Notes under the pieces: generated by a model
What the model was told of the DNA's origin: nothing
The model's database searches: none
Seen by the model: the letters and a program-made list of their open reading frames with translations, nothing else
Shown here: in pieces, positions 36,725 to 46,157 of the stretch
Layout of the letters: each line of letters starts with the position of its first letter
How positions within the stretch are numbered: position 1 is the first letter of the stretch
Program-made: the position numbers and the translations under genes
From: Planctomicrobium piriforme
Lineage (GTDB): Bacteria > Planctomycetota > Planctomycetia > Planctomycetales > Planctomycetaceae
Direction of reading: 5' to 3'
Length of the DNA: 64,000 nucleotides
Assembly: GCF_900113665.1 (NCBI RefSeq)
Contig: NZ_FOQD01000009.1
Coordinates: forward strand, 62,001-126,000

Positions 36725-37945
36725 TTACTTCTTTTTCCAGGCTCCATTGGCCGGGGCGGTTGCCTGGGCGTCCGGGCCGAAGTAACGCAGGCCGACGAAC
36801 GGCTCGGTGCCGTTGTTTTCGAAGGTCACCCCTTCGTTGGCTTTCTTGGCGGTGACGAACACTTCGTCTTCGGTCACTTCGCCGAAGCGGATCATGACGG
36901 GGCTCTGCAGGTCGAGTTTGCCGATCTTGCCGCGGCCTTGCACGGTAATCCAGCCGTATGCGCCGCCGTCTTTAATGGTGCACTTGGCGCCGGGCTGCAG
37001 CGTCAGTTCCTTGGCGGTGAACAACTGCTTGCCGTTGACATTGCCGTAGACGATCCACTTGTCGACCCAGCCGGATCCATGTTCAGACACGATGGGTTCG
37101 AGGTAGTTCGAATCGCGGTAGTTGGGGTCGACGTTCTTTTCCCAGTCGAGGGCATTCACAATGTACTCGTTGTCGTTGTGGAACTCTTCCGGAAAATCTT
37201 TGATCAGCAGCGAGCGGGGGACCATGCGGCCTTCCACCAGCGACTGGTACATCCCGAACACGTCGCTGCCCCATTGCGGTTCGTAAGTGAGCAGCGAACC
37301 GGGGGCGTGCAGCACGCAGGGAGGAATCAGCCAGCCGGTGCCTGGCCTCAGGCGATAGGCTTTCGAGATATCGAGAATGCCGTTGTCCCCTTCGTTCCAG
37401 CGATCGAGACAGGCGACCACTTCTTCCTTGGTCGTGCCGGGCTCGAAACCCATGAACGTGTAGGGGAAGTTGTTCCCGATCGCGTTCATCTGGGGCGGGA
37501 AGTAGTAAGACTCAGGTTTCCCCTGCTGGCCGACTTTGGCGGCTTGCTCATCGTTCTGGTGCATGTGATGGGGGATCGGCCCCATGTTGTCGAAGAACTT
37601 CGAGTAGACCGGCCAGCGCTCGTACTTCTTCCACATCGCTTCGCCGATGAGTTCTCCCTTGAGTTCATTAACGGCATCCTTGAGGGTGCATTTCTGCCCT
37701 TTGTGGATGATGTACGAGAGTCCTTCGTCCGGCAGGCGGTTTTCATTGGCGGCCGGCGTGGTCGAGGCGAACCAGCGTTCATCGATCCCCCCGCGGTGCA
37801 TTCCGAACGCGTAGTAGTCGGCCGGATGCAGCTTGAGCCGGCGACCTGGCTGGAGAAACGAACGGGGCACCCAGGTGGGAGTGAGACGCAGAATTCCGTC
37901 ATTCTCCGACAACGAGGCAGAAGCAATGGAGGCGGCATTCGCCAT
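36725..37945 (-). CDS. Cupin-fold protein, class I phosphomannose-isomerase-like (paralogue 1)
   Basis: The product is 406 residues from the ATG at 37945, preceded by AGAAGG; a TTG at 37954 is also in frame. Metal-type histidines occur in GPIPHHMHQNDEQ, and later in PPCVLHAPGSLLTYE. The second half has the cupin strand VDKWIVYGNVNGKQLF followed by LTLQPGAKCTIKDGGAYGWIT and GRGKIGK. This is the layout of class I mannose-6-phosphate isomerases, but no zinc-site motif can be proven by eye. A paralogue lies at 49268. The specific substrate is unknown; a sugar or sugar phosphate is likely. Confidence 0.72.
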   Translation of the reverse strand: MANAASIASASLSENDGILRLTPTWVPRSFLQPGRRLKLHPADYYAFGMHRGGIDERWFASTTPAANENRLPDEGLSYIIHKGQKCTLKDAVNELKGELIGEAMWKKYERWPVYSKFFDNMGPIPHHMHQNDEQAAKVGQQGKPESYYFPPQMNAIGNNFPYTFMGFEPGTTKEEVVACLDRWNEGDNGILDISKAYRLRPGTGWLIPPCVLHAPGSLLTYEPQWGSDVFGMYQSLVEGRMVPRSLLIKDFPEEFHNDNEYIVNALDWEKNVDPNYRDSNYLEPIVSEHGSGWVDKWIVYGNVNGKQLFTAKELTLQPGAKCTIKDGGAYGWITVQGRGKIGKLDLQSPVMIRFGEVTEDEVFVTAKKANEGVTFENNGTEPFVGLRYFGPDAQATAPANGAWKKK

Positions 37946-38626
37946 CGCAGACAACCTTCTCTTTTCCCAGCGGACCGGATTTTGATTTCGATGGCCCGCA
38001 TCGAGCAGCCAGAATCGACATCCTCGGTGGTTCCGTTTTCGGCTCGCGCCAAGATTGGAGATGCCGAAGTATCAGCTGTCTCAGATGCGATACTCGACGC
38101 AGTCAATTGGGCAGCTCGCAACGACCACCCATCAACAGGCGCAAATTGTGGCGGCTGGCGTCCGGATTTTCAAACCGCTGCGGAAAGACCGCGAGTCAAT
38201 CGGTTTGCGGCCTTCGAGAATGGGCTGATTTCGAGTCCATCCCCGAGCTTAAGAGCATCGCCGACTAGCATATAGGAGCCGACCACGCTTTAGTGAGATG
38301 GGGCCTTAATGGATGCGACGACTGTGCATTCTGGGAAGATCAGACGGCTGCCTGCGCTCGGGGAACTCCCGGTCTTGAAGCAATTTGACGCATCGATTTT
38401 GTCGGTCTGTTTTGATTATGGACAGATCGATGTTGTGGGCGGCCGATTTCGCGTTTAGGCTTTTGAGCGCATTGGGCTTCAGGGCTATTTCGGGCAGCGC
38501 TGGCTGGCTGGCTGGCTGACGGGTCGATTTCCATATCCGGAATGGCTGCCGGATTCTTCACCAGGCTGGTTTCGCATTCGCACTGCGCGCATTCCCAAGG
38601 ATTTCTTTCAGGGCAGGCAACGATCA
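37946..38626. other. Divergent intergenic region, no gene seen
   Basis: About 680 bases. It contains a short GGCT tandem run near 38500 (five units) and no convincing coding sequence. Long open frames across it on the plus strand are antisense to the cupin gene. Confidence 0.5.
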
Positions 38627-40135
38627 ATGGGCTCAAAACGCCGTAAGAACGACTCGGAAAATAACTCGGGCACGATGAGCGGGGCACTCATCGGCGGCGG
38701 CGCAGTGGCGCTGGTGGCCTTTGGGCTCTATGTGGCCGGTGGACAGAACGGATCAATGCCGTGGGAAAATAACGCGGCGCAGCAGCAATCGATCGCCCCT
38801 CCGCCTCCGGTCAGTTCGGTCGCGCCTCCGCCGCCTGTGACACAACCCGCGCCTTCGCAGCCAGCAGCGGCTGCCGTAGGAAACGAATTCTCGCCGCCTC
38901 CGAATATGGGATCGGGCGCTCCGCTGCCGCCTGGGACTGTGATGCCGACGGCAGCCTCGTCGAACGGCTCAACTCCCACTCCAGCACCGACCATCGAGCC
39001 GAAAACAGAGTTCGCCCTCATTGCGCTGATTGAAAGAGTGGAACCGGCAGTCGTTCGAATTCAGGTGAAAACCCGCAGCGGCGATTCGATCGGCAGCGGG
39101 TTCCTGATCGACAAGGACGGAACCATCGTCACGAATTATCATGTGATTGCCGGCGCAGCGAGCGCGGAAGCCGAGTTCCGGGATGGACGCAAGGTTCCTG
39201 TTGAAGGCTTCTACGGCTTCGATCAAAACCGCGATCTCGCCATCCTGAAAATCGCTCCGCAGGTAGGCGTCGAACCGTTGCCAGTCGCGACTGAAATTCC
39301 TCCGAAGGGAACTCGAGTCGCCGCCTTCGGCGCGCCGCGAGGTCTGTCATTCACGGCGTCGGAGGGAATCGTCAGCGCCATTCGTTCAGCAAAAGAAGCC
39401 AAGCACGAAGATGAGGCCTTGGGCACCGTCGTCCAGACGACTGCTCCGATTTCGCCGGGCAACAGCGGCGGACCGTTGGTGAACATGTTTGGCGAAGTGG
39501 TGGCGGCAAATACGTTTACCTATGTCGAAGCTCAAAATCTGAACTTCGGGATTTCCTGTCCGGACATCAACGATGTGATCAGCAAGAAGTCGATGACGCT
39601 GACCCCGCTTTCTCCAGAGGCCTTGCCTGAGGAAGAGTCCAGTTACATCAAAGGGGCTCAGAAGCTCGCCGGAACCGAACGCGGCCGAGTGCTGTTGAGC
39701 CAGATCCGCGAAGCAGCGGTTTTGACATTGCCCCTCTCTTACGATCCAACCGGGCGGCTGATGGACTTTGTTCTGGCGAACGCCGACCGCACGATCTCGA
39801 CGAAACTGAAGTGGAAAACGATTGTCCGCAGCCGTGACTTCAAGGGAAGTACGGCACTCGTGCTGATGATCGCTTACCTGGAAGACAGCGCGGAATCAGA
39901 CGTCGCCGCCGCCGATCTTGTGATTCGCACCCGAATCTATTGCCGGGATGTCGATAAAGACGGCAGGGAATTCTCGGCCATTGTCTACGACAAGGAAGAA
40001 ACGGTCTGCAAAGCGACCGCTGCCGCCTTGGCACAGGGGATCGTCTCCCGCCGCATGGAGACGGGAGTCAAGGATTACTTCAATCACCTGGCGACGGAAT
40101 ATCGCACCGCGATCCGTCAGGTCGAGCCGAAGTAA
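38627..40135 (+). CDS. Membrane-anchored trypsin-like serine protease
   Basis: The product is 502 residues. A basic cytoplasmic start (MGSKRRKNDS) precedes a membrane helix (18-37), then a long Pro/Ala/Ser linker (55-125). The trypsin-like domain has the complete triad: H172 in TNYHVIAG, D203 in NRDLAILK, S280 in SPGNSGGP. No PDZ domain is evident; the last 190 residues are an unassigned domain. It is related to DegP/HtrA-type proteases and should act outside the membrane, in protein quality control. A heptamer array follows. Confidence 0.9.
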   Translation: MGSKRRKNDSENNSGTMSGALIGGGAVALVAFGLYVAGGQNGSMPWENNAAQQQSIAPPPPVSSVAPPPPVTQPAPSQPAAAAVGNEFSPPPNMGSGAPLPPGTVMPTAASSNGSTPTPAPTIEPKTEFALIALIERVEPAVVRIQVKTRSGDSIGSGFLIDKDGTIVTNYHVIAGAASAEAEFRDGRKVPVEGFYGFDQNRDLAILKIAPQVGVEPLPVATEIPPKGTRVAAFGAPRGLSFTASEGIVSAIRSAKEAKHEDEALGTVVQTTAPISPGNSGGPLVNMFGEVVAANTFTYVEAQNLNFGISCPDINDVISKKSMTLTPLSPEALPEEESSYIKGAQKLAGTERGRVLLSQIREAAVLTLPLSYDPTGRLMDFVLANADRTISTKLKWKTIVRSRDFKGSTALVLMIAYLEDSAESDVAAADLVIRTRIYCRDVDKDGREFSAIVYDKEETVCKATAAALAQGIVSRRMETGVKDYFNHLATEYRTAIRQVEPK

Positions 40136-40146
40136 TTTTGTTCAAA

Positions 40147-40195
40147 AGGGGACAGAGCAGAGGGGACAGGGGACAGTCTGAAAATTCACGATTCA
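40147..40195. repeat. Heptamer array of the AGGGGAC type
   Basis: AGGGGAC, AGAGCAG, AGGGGAC, AGGGGAC, AGTCTGA (40147-40181) follow the protease gene. The recQ stop codon region (TTCAGTCCCC) contains the reverse word. It fills the gap between two convergent genes. Confidence 0.75.
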
Positions 40196-42415
40196 GTCCC
40201 CGCCCCGTGCTCGTCGGCAGGCGCAGACGATCTTGATTGACCCGTAGTCGACCTCTTCGTTCAGTTGCACGAAAATCGGCTTCAGGCGGTCCATGCCGAC
40301 GGCATCGATGGCGGCCTCGATGCGTTGAATGACATCAGGCGGCAGCCAGGCTGCGGCGCTTCCAATCTGCTTGTGTTCGACATACTGCGACAGATAGTCG
40401 AGGACCGTCGAGGACGCTTTTCCCAATCGCTCCGTGATCTCATTCAGCGTCAGTTCCTGTTCGAACAGCGGGAACGCCTCCAGGGCTGCCCGCGTCGGTG
40501 CGGCGGAAGTCTTCGGGCGAGCGGACGCCTCGGGTTTCATATTCATTCCAATGTCATGCTGCACGCAATAATTGCGGAGCAGTAACAGAATCCGTTCGCC
40601 GAAATCGTCTGCCTTCTTCAGGCCGATGCCGTTGCAGAGCAACAGCGCCTCACGGGTGGAAGGCCGCCGTTTTGCCAGCTCGCGCAAGGTCGCATCGCTG
40701 AAGATCAGGTAAGAGGGCATCCCCCGTTCGAGCGCCAGTTCGCGGCGATCGGTTTTCAAGAGTTCGAACAGGTCCATGTCGACGCCGTCCCAACTGGCGG
40801 CGCTGTCCTTTTCCTTGCGGTTCTTCGGGGCCGCAGCGCCGCCGGTCGCGGCAGGCGTCAGGAGTCGGGGGGTGAGTTCCCCTTTCAGTAACTGAAAGCC
40901 TTCCGGAGTGATCTGCAGCGTCTGGTATTCACCGACGCGGACTAGAAACTTCTGCTGCACCAGTTGCCCGATCCAGGCTTGGATCTCCCGCTTGTCGTAG
41001 TCCTTGAGGAGCCCCCAGGTGCTGAGCCGTTCATGTCCGTTCTGGATGATCCGCGCATCGCGCGAGCCCGTCAGGACGAGGGCCGTGTACTCCGCGCCAA
41101 ACCGCTGGTCCTGACGATACACCGATGAGAGAATCTTTTGCCCCAGCACCAGTGCGTCAGGCATGGTCTGGCGTTCGTCGGTGCAGAGATCGCACGCGCT
41201 GCCGCAGTCGGCTTCGAGATCCTGCCCAAAGTGCCGAACGAGTGCCCGATGCCGACACATCGCCCCTTCGCAGTAGTCGGCCATCGTCCGCAGCGATGCC
41301 ATGGAGACCTGTTTGAGTTCTGCCGGCTGATCGCGAAACAACATCTGCAGCTTGCGAAGATCGTCGCCGCCAAAGAACAGGCAGCATTCCGCTTCGAGCC
41401 CGTCGCGTCCGGCCCGACCGCTTTCCTGCTGGAAGTTTTCGAGCGAGTGCGGCATGCCGGCATGAATGACGAACCGCACGTTCGACTTGTCGATCCCCAT
41501 GCCGAACGCCACGGTCGCCACGATGATGTCGACCTTGTCGTTGATGAAGTCATCCTGGTTCTTCGACCGGACGGCGTCAGATAGCCCGGCGTGATAGGGG
41601 CGCGCGCGATAGCCCAAGGCCGAGAGCTGTGCTGCCCATTGTTCGACGTCTTTCCGCGTCAGGCAGTAGACGATTCCCGACTCTCCCTGATGCCGTTTGA
41701 CGACTTCAATCAATTGCGAATTCAGGTCGGACTTCCGTTCAACGCGATAGGTCAGGTTCGGGCGGTCAAAACTTCCCACCAGGATCTGCGGATCGCGCAG
41801 GCCAAGCTGCCGGATGATGTCCTGCTGCACGCGCGATGTCGCCGTCGCGGTAAAGGCATGCAGTCCGACATCGGGAAAGCGGTCCCGCAGCACCTGAAGT
41901 TCGCGGTATTGAGGACGGAAGTCGTGTCCCCACTGGCTGACGCAGTGTGCTTCGTCGATGGCGAAGAGCGAGACGCTGGTTTCCTGCAGGGCGTCCAGAA
42001 AGTCGGATTGGACCCCGCGTTCTGGAGAGACATACAGCAGGCTCAGTTCCCCTTCGCGGAGTGCTCTGAGCGTTTCACGACGTTCTTTGAAGTCTTGAGT
42101 GCTGTTCAGGTAAGACGCCGAGATGCCGTTTCCACGGGCCGCATCCACCTGATCTTTCATCAAAGAAATCAGAGGAGAGATCACGACCGCCGTGCCAGGG
42201 CGACAGAGGGCAGGGGCTTGATAGCAGAGGGACTTTCCGCCGCCTGTCGGGACGACCACCAGGGTATCCTGGTCGCGGAGGATCGACTCCATCGCCTCGC
42301 GCTGGAGGGGCCGAAACGACTCGTACCCCCAATATTGCCGCAAGACCTCGGCCAGACGGTCCGCACCTGCGGTCGCCAGATCGGCCGGCTGTTCTGTCAA
42401 CGTGTCGTCGTCCAT
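40193..42415 (-). CDS. recQ: ATP-dependent DNA helicase RecQ
   Basis: The product is 740 residues. Walker A PTGGGKS is at 56-62 and the DEAH box at 154-157, in IDEAHCVSQWGHDFRPQY. The helicase-C motif is HAGMPHSLENFQQESGRAGRDG. A four-cysteine zinc-binding segment (CEGAMCRH then CGSACDLC) and the RQC winged helix follow. An HRDC domain lies near 590-660. A further tail carries FPLFEQELTLNEITERLGKASSTVLDYLSQYVEH, a helix-turn-helix module also found in other RecQ proteins. RecQ unwinds recombination intermediates and stalled forks. Confidence 0.96.
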   Translation of the reverse strand: MDDDTLTEQPADLATAGADRLAEVLRQYWGYESFRPLQREAMESILRDQDTLVVVPTGGGKSLCYQAPALCRPGTAVVISPLISLMKDQVDAARGNGISASYLNSTQDFKERRETLRALREGELSLLYVSPERGVQSDFLDALQETSVSLFAIDEAHCVSQWGHDFRPQYRELQVLRDRFPDVGLHAFTATATSRVQQDIIRQLGLRDPQILVGSFDRPNLTYRVERKSDLNSQLIEVVKRHQGESGIVYCLTRKDVEQWAAQLSALGYRARPYHAGLSDAVRSKNQDDFINDKVDIIVATVAFGMGIDKSNVRFVIHAGMPHSLENFQQESGRAGRDGLEAECCLFFGGDDLRKLQMLFRDQPAELKQVSMASLRTMADYCEGAMCRHRALVRHFGQDLEADCGSACDLCTDERQTMPDALVLGQKILSSVYRQDQRFGAEYTALVLTGSRDARIIQNGHERLSTWGLLKDYDKREIQAWIGQLVQQKFLVRVGEYQTLQITPEGFQLLKGELTPRLLTPAATGGAAAPKNRKEKDSAASWDGVDMDLFELLKTDRRELALERGMPSYLIFSDATLRELAKRRPSTREALLLCNGIGLKKADDFGERILLLLRNYCVQHDIGMNMKPEASARPKTSAAPTRAALEAFPLFEQELTLNEITERLGKASSTVLDYLSQYVEHKQIGSAAAWLPPDVIQRIEAAIDAVGMDRLKPIFVQLNEEVDYGSIKIVCACRRARGGD

Positions 42416-42584
42416 TCCTCAAGCTCGTTCTCAGAAACCGGTGCGAACCCGGCGCAGGGCGACCGACTCAACCTGGTCAGGTCGAGCCATTGTCGTTGGC
42501 CCGAAAAGAACCTGTACGCCAGTGCACATTACCGATAGGGTACCCGCCCTGATCGGCAGCGGGAAGGGAGGATCGCAGCGCAAG

Positions 42585-42603
42585 CCCCCTGTTTTTCAGG
42601 GGG
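42585..42603 (+). promoter_or_regulatory. Hairpin covering a ribosome-binding site
   Basis: CCCCCTG and CAGGGGG form a seven-base-pair stem around TTTTT. The 3' arm is itself an AGGGGG ribosome-binding site five bases before the ATG at 42608. Confidence 0.35.
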
Positions 42604-42607
42604 AAAC

Positions 42608-42673
42608 ATGAGCAGAAAGTCCGATTTGAATCGGTTGCAGTTCCCATTTGACTCAATTTTGTCGAATGGGTAA
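42608..42673 (+). CDS. Possible 21-residue small protein
   Basis: The ORF MSRKSDLNRLQFPFDSILSNG has a strong AGGGGG ribosome-binding site, which lies in a hairpin arm. It sits in the otherwise empty 400 bases between recQ and tRNA-Cys. Its last bases overlap a promoter-like sequence. It may be chance; there is no family evidence. Confidence 0.2.
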   Translation: MSRKSDLNRLQFPFDSILSNG

Positions 42674-42676
42674 CCT
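42648..42676 (+). promoter_or_regulatory. Promoter-like TTGACT - 17 bp - TAACCT
   Basis: This is the best sigma-70-type match before tRNA-Cys, but it is about 140 bases upstream, so it would give a long leader. The rest of the 42416-42815 region shows nothing else that I can support. Confidence 0.3.
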
Positions 42677-42815
42677 GCGCTGAGATTGAGGCGCGAACCG
42701 ACGGAGATGGTTCGGCCGATTCTGCTGATTGTGGCCCGATTGGGCGTCGTCCGGAAAAAGAGGGTTTTGCCCCAAAGTCCGGACGGTCGCCATCCGATTC
42801 TTAAGGGCACCAAAC

Positions 42816-42890
42816 GGCGCAGTAGCCAAGTGGCCTAAGGCGACGGATTGCAAATCCGTTATTTCCCCGGTTCGAATCCGGGCTGCGCCT
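42816..42890 (+). tRNA. tRNA-Cys (anticodon GCA)
   Basis: The acceptor stem is GGCGCAG / CTGCGCC with U at position 73, as expected for cysteine. The D arm is GCC/GGC, the anticodon stem ACGGA / TCCGT around TTGCAAA, and the T arm CCCGG-TTCGAAT-CCGGG. The CCA end is not encoded. It is the only tRNA gene seen in the window. Confidence 0.97.
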
Positions 42891-43128
42891 CTTCCCTTTC
42901 TTGCTGCAAAGCAATTGCGGCACTATACATCGGCTGGATCGGAAGCTCCGTGCATTGTGGGCTTCGACATCGGTCGCCGATGATGGCGGTTGCCCGCTTG
43001 CTCGCGGCCCGCGACGCCTGTGCGTCCCCGTCTTGCCGCTGATTCAGCGACTTCCGTAGACATGGGTCCGCGCACCCCGGCACACTGTCTGATTCCTGAA
43101 GCGAATCAACTTTGAGCGGAGCGGTGCA

Positions 43129-44148
43129 TTGGCGGATGTGAATTTGGACCTGGGGCCGGATGCGCTCCTGTTGGTCACCGGCGGAACGGGGCTGGTCGGC
43201 AGCCATGTGATTGAGAAGGCGCTTGCTCGGGGCTGTCGCGTTCGGGCACTGGTGCGAGCCGGAAGCGACACTTCGTTTCTGCAGACGCTGCCTGTGGAAC
43301 TATCGACCGGGAGTCTGACCGAGCCGGAGACTCTGCCTGCGGCAGTGCAGGGGGTGACGCATGTCGTGCATTGCGCCGCCAAGGTGGGGGACTGGGGCCC
43401 GGTCGAAGACTATCGGCTGGCCAACGTCACCGGCCTGCGGGCACTCCTCGAATCACTGCTGCAGACGCACACTCTGCGACAGTTTGTGCATATCAGTTCG
43501 CTGGGAGTCTATCCCGCCCAAGATCACTACGGCACCGACGAGACCGCGCCCACCAACGACGCCGGGATTGACGGCTACACGCTCACCAAGGTCGAAGCGG
43601 AGCATGTCATTCGGCAGTATGTCGAATTCCGCAATCTCAAGGCGGTGATTCTGCGGCCAGGCTGGATCTATGGAGCCCGTGACCGCACGGTGCTGCCGAA
43701 GCTGATTGAGAAGCTGCGACTCCGCAAGGTGGTCTATCTCGGCTCAGGCGAACAGATGCTCAATCAGATTTACGTCGACAACCTGGTTGATGCGGTGTTG
43801 CTGGCACTCGGCCGGACCGACCTGAATGGCGAAACGTTCAATCTGACCGACGGCAAGCTGGTTTCGCGGATCGAGTTCATGGAGACGATCTGCGAGTTTG
43901 GACAGCTTCCCAAGCCGGTCAAACATGTCCCGTTGCCGGTGGCAAAGGGACTCGCCGCGGCGATGGAAACGACCTATCGCATCTTGGGGAAGAAAGAAGC
44001 CCCGTTGCTGTCGCAGGCTAGAATTAAGTTTCTCGGCCTGAACCTCGATTATTCGATCGATAAGGCGCGTCGGCAGCTTGGGTATGAGCCGAAGATTGCG
44101 TTTCGGGACGGGATGCGGGAGACGATGAACGGCATCGCCGGCACATGA
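43129..44148 (+). CDS. NAD-dependent epimerase / 3-beta-HSD-like extended SDR
   Basis: The product is 339 residues starting at a TTG with CGGAG upstream. The NAD motif is TGGTGLVG (17-24), and the active-site pair is Y150-x3-K154 (GYTLTKVEAEH) with upstream serine HISSLGVYP. The segment RPGWIYGARDRTVLPKL is typical of extended SDR proteins acting on nucleotide sugars, dihydroflavonol-like or sterol-like substrates. The substrate is unknown. It follows tRNA-Cys by 240 bases with no gene between. Confidence 0.88.
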   Translation: MADVNLDLGPDALLLVTGGTGLVGSHVIEKALARGCRVRALVRAGSDTSFLQTLPVELSTGSLTEPETLPAAVQGVTHVVHCAAKVGDWGPVEDYRLANVTGLRALLESLLQTHTLRQFVHISSLGVYPAQDHYGTDETAPTNDAGIDGYTLTKVEAEHVIRQYVEFRNLKAVILRPGWIYGARDRTVLPKLIEKLRLRKVVYLGSGEQMLNQIYVDNLVDAVLLALGRTDLNGETFNLTDGKLVSRIEFMETICEFGQLPKPVKHVPLPVAKGLAAAMETTYRILGKKEAPLLSQARIKFLGLNLDYSIDKARRQLGYEPKIAFRDGMRETMNGIAGT

Positions 44149-44286
44149 GCATCCCCGGAATCGGGGTCCATGGTTGGGGCCGCTTCCCTGGCATTGTCCA
44201 TAGTGCCTGCCTGTGGTCTATAATATGGATGTCGGCATTTGCATGGCACGACGGGCCTTCATTTCACTTTGCGCTCTCTCACTTCA

Positions 44287-44583
44287 ATGACCACGCTCGC
44301 ATCAGTTCCAGAGCAGGCCTCTGGCGAATTCGTCGTTCGCAGCACGCTGTCGCCGCGTCGCCGCCGCTGGCTGTGGCTCGAAGCGTTTATCGAGCGGTTC
44401 TTCATTGCCTTTTGCGTCTACGCCCTGTCGATTGGCCCGATGTACTGGCACTGGGTCGCTGGACGCGAAGTCAAAGGCTCGCTCTGGATCGCCACGTTCT
44501 ATGAACCGCTCCGCATCCTCGGCGAAATGGTCCCCCTGTTTGGCGAATGGCTGAACTGGTACGTGCGACTCTGGATCGGATGA
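44287..44583 (+). CDS. Small membrane protein, unknown
   Basis: The product is 98 residues from the ATG at 44287. An Arg-rich stretch (LSPRRRRWLWLEAF) precedes a membrane helix (about 40-60), and a second amphipathic segment (GEMVPLFGEWLNWYVRLWIG) ends the protein. The family is not recognised. It starts 139 bases after the epimerase on the same strand, so it could be in the same transcript. Confidence 0.55.
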   Translation: MTTLASVPEQASGEFVVRSTLSPRRRRWLWLEAFIERFFIAFCVYALSIGPMYWHWVAGREVKGSLWIATFYEPLRILGEMVPLFGEWLNWYVRLWIG

Positions 44584-44626
44584 CTGGCGTCAGGAAATCC
44601 GAAACAAGTCCATAATTTGGAACCTG

Positions 44627-44660
44627 TTTCGGATTTCGTGCTTCGGATTTCGAAATTTCA
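44627..44660. repeat. Heptamer array of the TTTCGGA type
   Basis: TTTCGGA, TTTCGTG, CTTCGGA, TTTCGAA, then ATTTCAC, ending directly against the DUF1080 stop codon. A reversed word (AAATCCGAAAC) lies upstream at 44595-44605. This is the right-most array in the window. Confidence 0.75.
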
Positions 44661-45386
44661 CTATTTGAGTTCTTTGAATCGGATGTTCTTGAACTCGGTC
44701 CACATCGGCTTGCCTGCGTGCAGTTGCACGGCCAGGATGCCGTCGAGCAGCGTCAGGTTCGGCTCGTTGTCGGTGAAATCGATCAACTGCTTGCCGTTCA
44801 GGAAGTGCTGGATGTGGTTCCCCTTGGCGATGATGACCACGTCGTTCCAGTCATCGATCTTCATCAGCTTGTTGAAGTCTTCCTGGGAGATCAGGTCGCT
44901 CTTGATGACCTTCTTGCCATCCGGTTCCCAGACCACTTGTTCGCCGACGTTGCAGATCCGCTGCCGCTTGCCCCCTTCGTCATAGATGAACCCGGAGACG
45001 TTGGGGAAGGTGTTCTCGTTGCGGATCTCGTGCTGATAGCCGCGGACGACCCAGGCGTTTTTGGCGCTGGCGTCGGTGATGTGTTTGGAGCGGTACTGGA
45101 TGCCAGAGTTGTTGTCGGCGTTGCAGCGGAACGAGAGCCGCAGTTCGAAATCTTTCGTGGTGCCGTCTTTCCAGATGAGGAAGGTGTTCCCCTTGGCGGC
45201 GTTCTCAGGCGTGGTTTGCCCGTGAATCACGCCGTCCTTGACACTCCACATGGTGGGGTCGCCGTCCCAGCCGGATAGATCCTTCCCATTGAAGATGGGC
45301 TTCATGTCCGCCGGCTCAGGCGGAGCATCGGCGAAGGCGAGACAGGGAAGTGCGAGCACGAACGCGACGGTCAGAAGTCGAAGCAT
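44661..45386 (-). CDS. Secreted DUF1080 protein (3-keto-disaccharide hydrolase fold)
   Basis: The product is 241 residues with a signal peptide (MLRLLTVAFVLALPCLAFA). The DUF1080 lectin-like fold is shown by PIFNGKDLSGWDGDPTMWSV, then FELRLSFRCNADNNSGIQYRS, then WNDVVIIAKGNHIQHFLNGK and GILAVQLHAGKPMWTEFKNI. DUF1080 proteins bind or hydrolyse carbohydrates and are greatly expanded in planctomycetes. It is probably a periplasmic enzyme of polysaccharide use; no regulator or transporter is beside it. Confidence 0.92.
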   Translation of the reverse strand: MLRLLTVAFVLALPCLAFADAPPEPADMKPIFNGKDLSGWDGDPTMWSVKDGVIHGQTTPENAAKGNTFLIWKDGTTKDFELRLSFRCNADNNSGIQYRSKHITDASAKNAWVVRGYQHEIRNENTFPNVSGFIYDEGGKRQRICNVGEQVVWEPDGKKVIKSDLISQEDFNKLMKIDDWNDVVIIAKGNHIQHFLNGKQLIDFTDNEPNLTLLDGILAVQLHAGKPMWTEFKNIRFKELK

Positions 45387-45584
45387 GCGAATTTCCAGCG
45401 CTGGAGAGACTCAGTGAACAGGAATCAATTTCCGCTGATCCATCATGCTGGGCCGCGGGCCGGGCGTCAAGTTGCGATGGGAAGGAGAGAAGTTGCGGAA
45501 CGGCGATTCCCCTTTGCCCGACCACGCCGTCGAAATACACTGACTGGAGTTGTTCCGCAGTCTCCTGCAATCGAGGTTTCCCCG

Positions 45585-46121
45585 ATGCCCTTCTCAAGTC
45601 ATTGGCTGCGACGCAACATTTTGGCGTTGGCGGGGATCATGTGTGGATTCCTCTGCGCCATCGGGGTGGCAGAACATGAGAATGGGAACCCTGTTCCACT
45701 AGTCGAGATGGAAGAACTCGCCATTGATGTGAAGGGACTGGAGGCACTTTCCGAAAATAGTTTGCCACCATCAGTTCGACGCCTGATCGGGAAGACAATC
45801 CGCATTCGGGGTGTGATGTATCCAGGTATGCATGCGACGGGTATTCGAAGATTTGGATTGATCACAGAGACAACAGGCAAGACGGTTTCAATTCATGCGT
45901 CTCCCGAGTTGATCCCTGTGAATTCTCTGATCGGCGTTAATCTGCGACCGGGCTCGATAGCACGATTCAGTACGCAACCGTTCGAAGTTGAGGGTCGGCT
46001 GTCAATTCAACCTCTCGAAACTGGAGAGCCCTCGCGGGTGCTCTATTTTCTCGACGACGCGAAGTTCACCGAAGTTCCGCCACGGCCAGAGCGGCGCCCT
46101 GCACTGGGATGGGGCTGCTGA
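45585..46121 (+). CDS. Secreted protein, DUF3299-like
   Basis: The product is 178 residues from the ATG at 45585, preceded by GAGG; the longer frame from 45414 adds sequence unlike a signal peptide. The signal peptide contains LRRNILALAGIMCGFLCAI. The core KTIRIRGVMYPGMHATGIRRF, followed by FEVEGRLSIQP, resembles DUF3299 domains, although the cysteines common there are missing. The function is unknown. Confidence 0.6.
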   Translation: MPFSSHWLRRNILALAGIMCGFLCAIGVAEHENGNPVPLVEMEELAIDVKGLEALSENSLPPSVRRLIGKTIRIRGVMYPGMHATGIRRFGLITETTGKTVSIHASPELIPVNSLIGVNLRPGSIARFSTQPFEVEGRLSIQPLETGEPSRVLYFLDDAKFTEVPPRPERRPALGWGC

Positions 46122-46157
46122 GAAGCAAAGTCGCATCTGTGGCTATCGTGCATCTCG

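Noticed and set aside
36578..38275. A 565-codon open frame on the plus strand
   Set aside because: It is antisense to the cupin gene, has no family-like motifs, and its Val/Gly/Phe-rich composition is typical of a frame opposite a real high-GC gene.
38495..38520. GGCT tetranucleotide run
   Set aside because: There are only about five units, with no reading frame or promoter to which it would matter.
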